Source: Desmodus rotundus (Eukaryota; Chordata; Mammalia; Chiroptera; Phyllostomidae). Taken from it: a stretch of 64,000 bases of DNA. The notes below the pieces were generated by a model. The model was not told the DNA's origin, made no database searches, and saw nothing but the letters and a program-made list of their open reading frames with translations. Shown piece after piece: positions 22,850 to 33,510 of the stretch. The position numbers and the translations under genes are program-made. Within the stretch, counting starts at the first letter, position 1. The number at the start of each line of letters is the position of its first letter. The stretch is taken from the NCBI RefSeq assembly GCF_022682495.2, contig NC_071388.1, positions 27,326,139-27,390,138 on the forward strand. Reading direction: 5' to 3'.

Positions 22850-24675
22850 CTCCAGATGAAACTTTAATTAGCTTCTCAGAACAAACAAGCCAAGCCACAA
22901 AGTTGCCATCAGCCTAGGCCTTGGGTGAATTCCTCAAGTTCTCAAGGTCAAGTGGATTAATCTTGTGAACACTCTGTGAGTTTCATTTATGCAGCTTGTA
23001 TTCAATTAAAGTCCTACCTCCTGAAAAGGGTATATATACATGCAAAGGTGAGCAAAAGTCAATGTATAGTTGTTTGTATACAAAACTAATTAAATAATAA
23101 TACGAGAGTAAAGTCTGTTTTTTTACTCATAACTATAAAGCTACTGATGCCCACCACTGTATATTAATGCACTTCTTCTATAATGAAGATTTGCCTCTTT
23201 TCCACAATTTATTTATTTAACCGCTTATTTATATTAGTATGGACTCGTGAATATGGATTTTTTAATTTTAGGTTATAATCCAATACAACAGTATTTATTC
23301 ATTGCTCAAATTGATCCAGCTTTGTTTACCAGGTGCTCTTTCAGGTTTTGATGAAACAGAAATTGGTGCCATTGAGTTAAAGATATGAAAGCTAAATATA
23401 TGGGCAACAGTATGTTATCACTCAGCATATCAAGGTAAAAATAAAACAACTTACAATCTAGGAATTCCATACAGTTGAAATATCAAAGATGATGATAACT
23501 AATAGTAATTCTGATTAATAATTTATGTAAATTACATGAAGTAGGGAGATTTGCAATTTTTGAAGATAAACTATATTTACTAAAGATGTACGGACAAAAA
23601 ATGGGTTCCATGGAAAGTCTCCTTAAAGGGTGATCTGATCATAAATTCTGAACCGGTCAGATTATGGTGGATAGACAATCCACAGGCATATAACTTTTCA
23701 GTAAAAGCTTTACTTTCCTGTTAGACAAGACTTGTCCGTTGTTTTCATCCATCTAGGTTAACACACCTTTGAAATAATCTATAATCACCCTCATAAAAGC
23801 ACAGTCTCGTTAACTATCCTGTAACATAGTTCCTGCCTTGGGTTATCCAATTCCATGTAGTCTTCCTTATGTTCCCTTTTTAATTTCAACCACACCAAAG
23901 AACTGCAAATTTGTTAACCTTTGGATTATTTGAGATCTTGCTTTGGGTTATACCTCTCCAGTTAAGCTCAAATAAAGTATTATTAAAATTCTGTGTGGTT
24001 TTGGACATTCCAACACTGACTTGTGGGAATTCCATAACACCTTGTTTTGGGCCAAAACATTAAAAAAAATGGGAGGATGGACACTTGGTATAAAAATATG
24101 TGAATGTTTCTTTTCCCCACACTCACCACTACTATATTTTAAAAAATATACAGGTTGTAAAATGTTTTATACATCTGAAATACTTACGTGGGCTAGGTAA
24201 ATTTTGCCTTCTAGTATGGAACCTGCAGTGAAATAGCAATGATTGGTGAGGAAAAAAGGCCTGGACATTGTAAGCGGGAGCGTGCAGCCTGTGAAAATAT
24301 CTTGAGCCAGCAAAGTGTGCAACATTAGAGACATAGCTAACAAATCCACCTCTTTCGCCTTTATCTTTCTGTTTCAGCCTCACTCTGGCAGGGAGTTGTA
24401 ACATGAGATATAAGAAACATTATTAAGGAAGTTAATGCTTTATTAAGAATATATTTTGAAGAAGAATGTAAGAATACTTAGTGCCTTCCAAAGATTAAGA
24501 CAGAAGTTTGTTTGCTTTGTATGTTTGTTTTTGATGTCAGAGAAAGAGATGTTGGCAGAATGGTGATGGGCAAAGAATGAGGGAGGTATAAAAATATGAG
24601 GAGAAAAAGGGGTCAGAATTCCACTTACCTCTCCCGTGTTAAGTGAAAACTGAATAGCAATTCAAGAGAGTGTAG

Positions 24676-24712
24676 TAGTTGCAGTAGTAGTAGTAGTAGT
24701 AGCAGCAGTAGT
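24676..24712. repeat. (TAG)n/(CAG)n microsatellite
   Basis: A run of about eleven TAG, CAG and GCAG units with minor interruptions, in single-copy sequence. Confidence 0.85.
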
Positions 24713-24759
24713 AACAATTAAAATAGAAATGATTACATTTACGATTTTACTATGTTTTA

Positions 24760-24955
24760 GATGTTTTCAATAGAGACCCTCACTTAATAAAGGCTAGTGA
24801 ACACTACCTCATTCTATCAAATGCTCCTGTCAACACCCTGAGTTGGGTAATAATAGTGCACACATCTTACTGTAAATTTAATTGTAGATGTTACTGTCTT
24901 TCTTAATGTTACATACCTTACAGCTTGTGTCAGTGAGAACAGGACCAAGGAAGTA
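24760..24955 (-). repeat. Probable MIR remnant
   Basis: Antisense landmarks appear in order but weakly: CAACACCCTGAGTTGGGTAA with TAATAGTGCACAC (the 'cctatgaggtaggtactatta' equivalent), later CCTTACAGCTTGTGTCAGTG (the 'aggtcacacagctagtaagtg' equivalent). Low identity leaves this uncertain. Confidence 0.45.
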
Positions 24956-25269
24956 AATAAATGGTTTCAACCAGTCCACTGCAACCTGGTTCTTGATGGA
25001 TTACTATTAAGAGTTTTTTAATTACTGTGCTTTATTTTTCTGGTGATGGATTTGAGGTCTCCAGTTTCTCTCCCCTCATGCTTCCTTAATTCCATTCCAA
25101 TCAGCCTCTTGATCTCCAGTGAATCTGATTTCCTCAATGTCACCAATAATACAGAGTTTCCTAAATTAAGTTGTCTATCTGCATCCAGGTTTGATTTGAT
25201 TTATTAGAAGCAATTGACTGCTCTTTTCTACTTTATATACCATTTTTCACTTGACTTTCAGGATAATAT

Positions 25270-26410
25270 TCTCTTACATATTCTCCTCCTGCTTCACTGG
25301 TGTTGTTCCTTGATCTCTGTTGCTCATGCTCTCTCTCTCTCTCTCTCTCTCTCTTTTGACTTTCAAAATTGAACAGGCCCAAGGCCTAGTCCTTGGTGGT
25401 CTCATCCATCCAGGTGGCTGAAATACCACTTGTGCATTGAGAGTTATCTAACTCTCAATTTTGTATCTCTAATCCATATGTTTCCACACTTACAATCTCA
25501 TACTTCAAACGTACATTTTTCACCAACTTGTTCTCTTTTAGAATTCTTAAAATATATCCACATATAAATTTTATCTTTCTTCAGCCTTCACTATTTCAGT
25601 TTATGGAAAAGGACCTCTTCCTTTTAGTTTCTTAAACCGTATAATCATGCCAGCTACTACTTTAAATTCTAAGTACTTCTTTCTGTCTCTCCTTCTGCCA
25701 CTGTAGCCTGAGCTACCATCACCTTTCACCTGAATTTACATTCTAGTTTTCTGTGAGTTCTTCCTAACCCCAGGGAATTTAGACCTCAAATATACAGCTG
25801 CCAAAATGAATATTTTAGTACATAAATCAGATTACATCACTCTTTTACTTAAAACCCTGCATGGCTGCTCCTTACATTGAGTATAAATGCCAAGCTATAT
25901 GCAGTGTCTATAAGTAGGATAACTATATAATTTATGATGCAAACCAGATTAGACAGTGAAAGGATTTACAGTAATTATAACAGAACATTAGACTAAAAAA
26001 ATAAATTGGCCTATGCAAGTGGTATGTTTCATCATCCTGCTCCTAATGGGCCTCACAATTTGACCCCATTGCCTTCTGATCTCCTTCACCATCACTCTCC
26101 TCCTCTGTATTGATTCTGTTCTCATTACATGGGCTTCTTATTTTTTCTTTTTTTCTTCAAACATACCATGCAGGCAGGCACACATCTACCTCTGGGTCTG
26201 TTTATCAACATAGTAATCTCAGCCTAGAATATTCTTTTCTTGAGAATTTACTAGCATTATTCCATCTTATATTCTTTGCCCAGATATGGCCTCTTCTATT
26301 GGTTCTCCCATGACCACGGTATTTAATATGGGAATCTATACCTCATCTACCTTTCTATCATGCTGTGAAATTTTTACTGCATAAACTATACACATACAAA
26401 GTACTTAGCT
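25270..26410 (+). repeat. L2-like (CR1-clade) LINE remnant
   Basis: Pyrimidine-rich text in the order of mammalian L2 3' regions: ATCCAGGTGGCTGAAATACC near 25410, a GAGCTACCATCACCTTTCAC block near 25710, AAATCAGATTACATCACTC near 25825 followed by TTAAAACCCTGCATGGCTGC, and after a gap of about 150 bases the AGCCTAGAATATTCTTTTCT and GATATGGCC blocks. A (CT)n run at 25328-25354 interrupts it. Stops occur in all frames. This is an ancient, inactive copy, interrupted on the right by the solo LTR at 26417. Confidence 0.55.
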
Positions 26411-26416
26411 AGTTAT

Positions 26417-26997
26417 TGATGTGGATCCCAGCCTGCGGGATCCGTGTGTTGTGGCAACAATAGACAAATTTACATGGACTACAGAAATCCTGTGGAGAAA
26501 AATGGACAGCATGGCCACTCTCTAAGTGAGAGAGAGGGCGAGAGGGCCAGAGAGAGAGCCTGACCCCTGCCTGGACAGGCTTTTATTGCTTTTCTGGGCA
26601 CATTACTATTGAGGATGGTTCTCATTTACTATGCACAGGTTCACTGTAGGTGATTACCTTTCACAGACAACCAATGACAGAATGCTGCTAATTACTTCAA
26701 AGAGAAGGATGTTACAGCTCAAGGGGGAAAGTGGTTGAACTGGTTACACTCCATACTTGGGAGGTTTAGCACAGACTTAGGAAGTTAAAGATACTCAGTA
26801 AACATTTGCTGCCTCAATCCAGAGTGAGGGAGTTTTAGCAAAAGCAAGTCTCATAGCAGCCTAGGTACAATGCAGGCCTGATTCCCCATGGGAGAACCTG
26901 TCTGTGGGCGTGGGTGTTGTGTGCCGGACCTCGCACTCACTGGCTTTTCTGAGTGGTAGCTGGGCTACATTTCCCACACGTGGAACAGTTCCCTATA
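26417..26997 (-). mobile_element. Solo LTR of an endogenous retrovirus, reverse orientation
   Basis: Homologous over nearly its full length to 38046-38585, but inverted. Read on the minus strand it starts TATAGGGAACTGTTCCACGT, has the poly(A) signal AATAAA within GCAATAAAAGCC near 26582, a CT-rich stretch, and ends in CCACATCA. A 5-bp duplication, GTTAT, lies at 26412-26416 and 26998-27002. This copy has about 40 extra bases near its 5' end compared with the other. No gag, pol or env sequence adjoins it, so the provirus collapsed by LTR-LTR recombination. Confidence 0.85.
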
Positions 26998-27504
26998 GTT
27001 ATCATTGGTAGCATCATATCACTGGATAATTATTTAGTAAATCAATGAATTTAAAAATAATAAAGCATGGAAGATACATTTTCAGATTACTTTGTATATT
27101 AACCTAATTATTAACATGGTATCAATGCTCAAAATACTAGAAATAAGTTTAGAGATGAATAAAAGTCATTCCCTCACTTTGAACAGTAAGACAAGGAATA
27201 CTGTTAGAATCAGGACAGCTACAATTCTGACATGTATCTATCTATGAAATTTATAAAGTGTTGATTCTTTAAAAAAGAAACAAAGAGTTTACAACATATT
27301 TTTTGAGCAATAAAACATTTTACACAACAGCCTTTAAGAATTTACATAGCATTTTTATGAAATGAAACAAAGAGTAATACAGTTTTATCCATTGGTATTT
27401 TTCAAAACTAGTCTAAATACATCCATCAATCTAAAAAAGAACACTTACCACTAAAACACCTTGCCCTTTCATTTGTAATTTCAAATAAAAATGCCAGTAA
27501 ATAA

Positions 27505-27545
27505 TAATAATAATTAATAATAATAATAAATATAGTAATAAAAAT
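27505..27545. repeat. (TAA)n microsatellite
   Basis: A run of TAA and ATA units with one GT interruption. A 15-bp near-perfect tandem (AATAACAGATAGACA) follows at about 27629-27658. Confidence 0.8.
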
Positions 27546-27744
27546 ACTAACAAATTTAGTATCTGGTATCTGATGCTAAGCAAATATTTAAAAAATGGGA
27601 ATTATTATTTTATAAAATCTGTTCTTAAAATAACAGATAGACAAATAACAGATAGACAATTGTATATTCATTATGATAATGTGTTTTAATACTAAATGAT
27701 TAATATGTAGTCTGAGGTTTCTGTGAACAGAAGAAAGTGCTAAC

Positions 27745-28336
27745 TGTATTAATCAGGGTTCTCCAGATAAATAGAACTAAAAACTAATGGATAGGTATAT
27801 ATATAGATGATCTAGATATAGATATAGATAGATATAGATACAGATATTTGTATAGATATATAGCAAGAGATTGATTGTGAAGGATTGGCGTATGTGGTTA
27901 TAGAAGCTCAAAAGTTCCATCATCTGCCACCTCCAAATTGGGGGCCTGGGAAAGGTGGCTGTGCAGTACAAACCTGGAGGCTTGAGAAGCAGGGAGCCAA
28001 TGATATAAGTTCAAATCTGAGTACAAAAACCTGAGAAACAGGCATGCTGAAGTTTGCAAGCAAGAAAGGATGTACGTCGTGATTCAGCAGAGAGCAAATT
28101 CACCCTTTATCCACCTTTCTGTTTTAGTCACTCCTTCAATGTATTGGACAATGCCCATCCACATTGGTGAGGATGATCTTTCTTACTCAACCTGAGAGAT
28201 AATAAATGTCTTAGTATTTACTGATTTAAATGTTAACCTCTTTCAGAAATGCCTTTACAGAGACATCTAGATATAATGTTTACGAACTATTGGGGTATCC
28301 CTTATTCCAGGTAAGTTGTCACACAAAGTTATCATG
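27745..28336 (-). mobile_element. MLT2-like ERVL LTR, reverse orientation
   Basis: The left edge TGTATTAATCAGGGTTCTCC with AGATAAATAGAAC is the reverse complement of the characteristic 3' end of MLT2-class LTRs. The right part holds the antisense of their 5' end: ACAGAGACATCTAGATATAA, then TAAGTTGTCACACAAAG. A 5-bp duplication, CTAAC, lies at 27740-27744 and 28337-28341, matching the 5-bp rule for ERVL. A TAGATA-type repeat has expanded inside it (about 27797-27860), at the place where these LTRs carry a TATA-rich stretch. It is a solo LTR with no coding content. Confidence 0.82.
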
Positions 28337-28341
28337 CTAAC

Positions 28342-30164
28342 CAGGGGTCTCTTTTCAAATTTGTAATTACTTTTTTTCTGCTAACATTTACACAAAATCT
28401 GTCATATTGAAGCAATGTATTAACCATATATATTTTCCAAATGAAAAATATTAATTTATTCCCTTGGTTTACTACATTTACAACATAATTTAACCAATTG
28501 GTTACCTTTTATCTTGTATTAATCAAAATCTAATAATACCACACAATATTCTTCCTATATAAGGGGAGGTTCATATTTATATGTTTTACTGCATGATTTT
28601 TAAACAACTTTAGTCTGTTTGTTATCAAACATTCTATATTGTTTAATTTGTAGTATTCTTGTGAGAGGCTATATATACTTTTATATTTGTTCCAATAAAT
28701 TAAGCCATGGTTTCTAAGTAGGAAGAGTTTTGTGAAGACCAACATATCATGGGCTTTTATTTTGCTTGTCTGAATGACACATTTTCAAAAGTACATAGAA
28801 AGTGTTCAATCAAAGAAATTTACTAAATTCAACTCACTGACATGAAATGGTATAGTGAAAGAAATCACTGGCTGTACACGAGCTAAAATATGAAAATATG
28901 AACAGCAGCTACTACATTTTTCAGTGGTCGTTTTATGCAGACATTACTGATCCTGGCTGTCTATGACTCTTAATATGGATATAAGCTATCCCCCAGAAAT
29001 TAATTTTAATAAGCTGAATTAATACTCAGCCATATTAACAAAGAAAGAAGAAACAGAAATGGCTTCATTAAAACATTTAGTTCACTTTCGTTGGCATTGA
29101 GGTTTCCATCTTGTGACTGCAAATGAGTTGTTAAATGGCCGTGATGTTCTTTTAAGGTCATTGAAGCATGACTCAAATATTTACTTCATTTCTCTGAAAA
29201 AGTCCATGTATGTGATCATATGTTACAGCACTGGAAAAATTTTCTCTTGTTCTCAATAGTGCTTTTTGCAGTATCATTTAAATTACACCATGATAAAATT
29301 GACATAAGAAGGAAAATAAAATCAACAACTATTATAAATATAAAATATAACATTTTAAAAATTGTTTGAGGTTGAAATCTAGTTTTGATCCATTTCTTAT
29401 ACAAGGAATTGAGAATCCCAAAGAATCTAAACATACAGTATCTGTGTTAATTCACACATATCCTACAGTAAATAGGACAATTTATATTGTGTTAATAATG
29501 AAACAGTATATTTTTATTTGTGCACATGTGTGTATACATTTGTGTGTATGTGTGAACTAAGTCTTAGAAAGAAGCAATCTCAAATCTCCATGTTTAGATA
29601 CCCCATACTCCTTTTATTTCGGTCATTTGGAACTCTGTATATATATATTCCCCCAAACTCTGTATTATGCCTGATATTTGTGTTTTAATTGACCCACTGA
29701 CAATTTAGAAACCTTAACTGAGTTTGAAAAATAGAAGTACCAACATGTTCATAGAAATACAGGATTTAACCTTGATTTATTCAGAAATTGATAATTACCT
29801 CAGTCATTTGTTTGATATTTTTTGGTACCTATGTGTTAAGCACTATGGTGATAAAATTAGGCAGATACATCAATGTTGTTTTGGAATCTGCCACCTAAAA
29901 GAAACTTTAATAAATATCACATTAGATATTATGTATTGTACTTTGCCACAGCCTCAAATGGAGAATAGTTTTATTCCTTCATAAGATGTCATATCTGGAA
30001 ATAGCTTTCTTCTTAATCTGCTTCCTCTTATTTTCTTCCATCAAAGTTCTTGGAAAATAATTTACTTTTATTATTTTTTAGTATTCCCCAGGCTTCTTGG
30101 ACCATGAAGCCCATGATTTTAAAGGAATATGCAATATTGTTATAATTTATTTAGTGTTTCCTTT
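28342..30164. other. Unassigned AT-rich sequence
   Basis: No recognised transposon. The small frames at 28530-28745, 29216-29434 and 29724-29984 lack motifs. The stretch 29060-29200 is less AT-rich and might be conserved noncoding DNA, but nothing here proves it. Confidence 0.35.
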
Positions 30165-30169
30165 AGGGT

Positions 30170-30385
30170 AGACATCAACCTATCTGCTAATAATTTAACC
30201 TTCAATTATAATTTTATTAACTAGATAATTTCCTTTTTTCAGATGAGGAAATAAGGCACAGAAAATTTGTCTTTCCAAAAATCACAGAAACACAGAGGTT
30301 AAGTTAATACGTTCAGCATTCCAGAGGGGCTTTTTGAATCTGGAGGCCTCTTTTTTAACCATTATGCCTCACTATCCTGCACATA
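30170..30385 (-). repeat. MIR SINE remnant
   Basis: Antisense MIR order is clear: CAGATGAGGAAATAAGGCAC, then ACAGAGGTTAAGTTAATACG, then TTTGAATCTGGAGGCCTC and TTAACCATTATGCC, which match the head of MIR ('gcatagtggttaa' in sense). Substitutions are many but the landmarks keep their spacing. Confidence 0.78.
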
Positions 30386-30699
30386 TGAGGTATAGGAACA
30401 CACACACTATGATATGGAGAGTTTATTAACTGTATGAATATTAGAAATGCTTAATACATATAATACATATCTTGATAACATATCTATTTATTTACAGAGA
30501 GATAATTAAGTTGAATGATATGTGTGAGTTTTTTTCTTTACTGCACTATTTATGGTCATCTTGGACACGCCCTGAAAAAGTGCACTGAATACTTTCTGGA
30601 CGCAGATGCTGGTCAGATTTGCAGCTATAAGATATTTATTAGTGATCAACACTCGAGGGGAACAAGTATAGGCAGAAAGAAGATTGTGACAAAGTTTTG

Positions 30700-32784
30700 A
30701 CAATTGCTTTGCAAACAGTGGCTTTTTTTATTGTTTTCCCACATCAGCTTGAAATGACCTGGGCTGTATTTGCTCTTCATCTTCAGTCCTTAGCAAGTCG
30801 ATCTGATGCTCTATTATGCAGGACCATTTGGATGGTGTTTGTTCAACAGGATATGACCAGTGGATTCTGCAGTCACTGGTTCATTACTGCAACTCTTTTG
30901 CTGTTCATTGGCGGCCCTGGTATGCCATGATTTCTTTGTGTGAGAGCTAGTGCTGTCAGACGCTTCATGGAACTCTGTGGACAGACAAGACAAATCCATA
31001 GCCATGACAAGTTTACATTCCTGTGAGAATGAACTATTGGCTCTAACAGACTGGAATAATCCCAATGCAGTAAAACTGGACAGTTTAAGAAATGGAATTA
31101 TGTTGTGGAGCTCACATTGGTCTCTGTTGTCGGTAGGCTGGGCATTCAGCAGTAGCAGAAGCTAGATCACTTTGATAAGTGGAGGTCATGACCCATGGGT
31201 CCATGCATTGCCACTGTCTCTGATCCCACTGCTCTAATTCTCCTTTAACATGCAGTGGTATAAATGTGACCCCCTAGCTTCTCAGCTAAATCTTACTACC
31301 TGGCTTTAATTTGCAGGGTTTTATTATAGTCGAGTTTTATGTCAGCTTCTTCTGTTGCCAGTCCTGGTCTACAAAGAAAAACCACCAGTGATCCAGTAAT
31401 ACCGATGTCTGTTTTAGCAGAGTTTTCCTTAAACCCTTGGTAAATGGTTACCCACTGAACATAGTTAGATAATGGGTGTTCTGGCTGTAGGAAGTGTAGC
31501 CATTCCAGTGTTTCCACTTCCTTGAGCCATTTTTTTCCATTGTCATCTACCACAATGATTTTGTTAATTCAGTGGCTGAGCATGTGCTTGAGAATTTCCC
31601 TTAATTTTTAAAATATTTTATTTATTTTTTTACGGAGAGGGGAAGGGAGGAAGAAAGAGAGGGAGAGAAACATCAATGTGTGGTTGCCTCTCATGTGCCC
31701 CCTACTGTGGGCTTGGCCAGCAACCCAGGCCTGTGCCCTGACTGGGAATCCAATCCATGACTCTTTGCTTTGCAGGCTGGCACTCAATCCACTGAGCTAC
31801 ACCAGCCAGGGCTCCTTACTTTAACTTTTAAGTTTCAGTCCCTCTGATTTAGTACCATCATGATTTGCCACATGAATACTTCCCCAGCTCCTCTCAGTAC
31901 AAGCTGGTTAGATTTCATAACTCTTTTTAGGTATATAATTCCTTTATTTTATAATTAGTTCCACCTTGTTCTCAGCTGAGATAAATTGCAATTTACCTCT
32001 GATTATAATCCTAGTGAACCTGAAGAGAGGGAGTGGAAAATTCTGAGGGGTCAGCTGTTGCACTGCTGCCTGAGAGGGAGTAGAAGCCTCAATATTGTCT
32101 TTTAGAACAAGAGAAGTGCTACCTCTTGGGAAGGAGAGAAGCCACTTTGGCTCAGAATATTGGGGTTTGTCAGAGATCAACAATATTTGGGAGTAATCAC
32201 CCAGATGTCTCCATTCCAGGTTTTTAAATCAGGGCCCAGACCTTAATATCACTACTTGGCTTGGGTGGGCATTTAACTCTCTGAACCTTGACTATTAAGT
32301 ACTGGCCTTTGCCTTGATGTTCTACCTTTTCCCTTTGCAAGAAATGAGAGTGTCTTTATATGTGACCAAAAAGGCCATCTGGTTTGCATTTCTGGGTTTC
32401 AATGTATTATTATCTACCCTCAGTTCTTCATTGTTTTCTATGGTTCACCAACAGCACTTAGCAATAGCCAACTGATAGCATTGGTCTAACAACTACTCTT
32501 TGTTTCATATATCTCAAATAACATATATGCCCACTTCAACAGTCCCTTCTATCTCTACACAATCCCAATTCATCCAATGGTGAACAATTCAATGATTGAA
32601 CTGCCAGCTTGTGTTTGAAACTTGCTATATCTACCATCAATGATAGTCTTTACTGGCTGCCAATCAATTACAGAGAGTGATCCAGTTCTAAAATTCCATG
32701 TTATTGACCAATTTCTTGGAGCACTTTTGGTTTCAACTATCACAGGTTGGACTTAAAAAAATTGTGATTGTGAGACAGATTGTA
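30700..32784 (-). pseudogene. Decayed ERV-like internal region (tentative)
   Basis: On the minus strand this region lies directly downstream of an LTR-like segment (32785-33510) and has long near-open stretches. The frames at 31944-32183, 31296-31553 and 30814-31065 come in order along the strand and could be pieces of one decayed gag-like reading frame. The middle one contains LEWLHFLQPEHP and ends at CRPGLATEE. I do not recognise a Cys-His knuckle, protease or reverse-transcriptase motif, so assignment to ERVL/MaLR-type internal sequence rests on context and is weak. A VES SINE interrupts it at 31606-31812. A host-derived pseudogene is the alternative. Confidence 0.35.
31606..31812 (-). mobile_element. 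VES-type SINE, short form
   Basis: The minus strand gives GCCCTGGCTGGTGTAGCTCA, the AGTCAGGGCAC segment after a decayed B box, the GGTTGCTGGCCAAG region, then GATGTTTCTCTCCC and an AT-rich tail. It interrupts the candidate ERV-like reading frames around it. A TCCTTA-type duplication is suggested at both edges but is not clean. Confidence 0.93.
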
Positions 32785-32789
32785 GAGTG

Positions 32790-33153
32790 TGTATTAACTT
32801 TGTAGGGCTGCCATAAGAGAATATCACAGACTGGGTAGTTTAAAAAATAGAAATTATTTCCTCACAGTTCTGGAGGGTAAAAGTCCAAGATTATGCTGGA
32901 AACAGGATTAATTTCTTCTGAAGGCCCCTCTCTTTGGCCTGCAGATAGCTATCTTCTTCCTGTGTATTCACACGGCCTGGTCTTCCCTCTGCATGTCTGT
33001 GTTCTAATCTTTCTGTGTCATGTTGGATTAGGGCCTAGGTAATTTCTAATTACCTTTTTAAAGACCCTATATCCAAATATAATCATGTTTATTATAAAGG
33101 GCTTTAGTTGTTCAAAATCTCAATTATACAGGAACACAATTTAGCCCATAACA
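32790..33153 (-). mobile_element. MLT1-like MaLR LTR, reverse orientation, with 5-bp duplication
   Basis: The left edge reads TGTATTAACTTTGTAGGGCT then GCCATAAGAGAATATCACAG, the reverse complement of the classic MaLR LTR 3' end; the right edge TTTAGCCCATAACA is the reverse complement of its TGTTATGG start. Between them are TTCTGGAGGGTAAAAGTCCA and CTTTTTAAAGACCCTATATC, both in expected order. The duplication GAGTG at 32785-32789 and GAGTA at 33154-33158 (4 of 5 matching) defines the ends well. It is inserted immediately after an AATAAA signal (minus strand, 33166-33171), which suggests it landed in the R/U5 part of another LTR. Confidence 0.82.
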
Positions 33154-33510
33154 GAGTACAAGATATTTATTAGAAATCACGACCTTTATAAAGAAAGGGT
33201 CAGCAGACTTGCACAAAGTAAAGAGTAGACCTTTGTTTTAGGTCCAGCAAAACCACAACCAACTCATTAAGTTCTGTAGCTAGTAATTTCTACCCCCACC
33301 TGTCTCAGACACAAGATATGGACAAATCTGGAATATATGACTTTAGAATAGGTATATCTCTGCAGTTGAGGATAACTCTAAAGGAGCTAAAAGCCAGTGG
33401 CTCTCTGCTGTTCACACTCTCTGCATCTAGGCATCATTTTTCCTTGAAATTGGATCTCAGAGGCACATCTTTGTGTTTGTTCACACTCCACTTGGAAGAT
33501 GTTAATTATA
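33154..33510 (-). repeat. Possible LTR-like sequence interrupted by the MaLR LTR
   Basis: On the minus strand a CTTTATAAAGG TATA-like box (about 33185-33195) is followed within 25 bases by AATAAATATCTTGTACTC; the text then appears to continue after the MaLR insertion with TACAATCTGTCTCACAATC (about 32766-32785). TATA box, AATAAA and a following short U5-like region are the layout of an LTR. A related AATAAATATCTTATA phrase occurs at about 30625-30645, at the other end of the putative internal region, and may mark the 3' LTR. Sequence similarity beyond that phrase is poor. Confidence 0.35.

Larger units (their letters stand above)
20488..24759. other. Mostly unassigned sequence after the HAL1-type element
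   Basis: About 20510-20860 has the composition and phrasing of an old interspersed repeat that I cannot name (ACAGCTGGTCTCTGTTCTGT near its start). From 20870 onward I see no transposon with confidence. A stable short hairpin sits at 22824-22849 and a TAG-repeat at 24676-24712. The region 22560-23030 is repeat-free and of mixed composition. No coding frame carries a recognisable motif. Confidence 0.35.

Noticed and set aside
27797..27860. CRISPR-like repeat array
   Set aside because: TAGATA units form an ordinary microsatellite inside an LTR; no spacers.
30814..31553. Host protein-coding exons
   Set aside because: No splice-site pattern, frames broken and interrupted nearby by a SINE; context fits a decayed retroelement better, though family is not proven.
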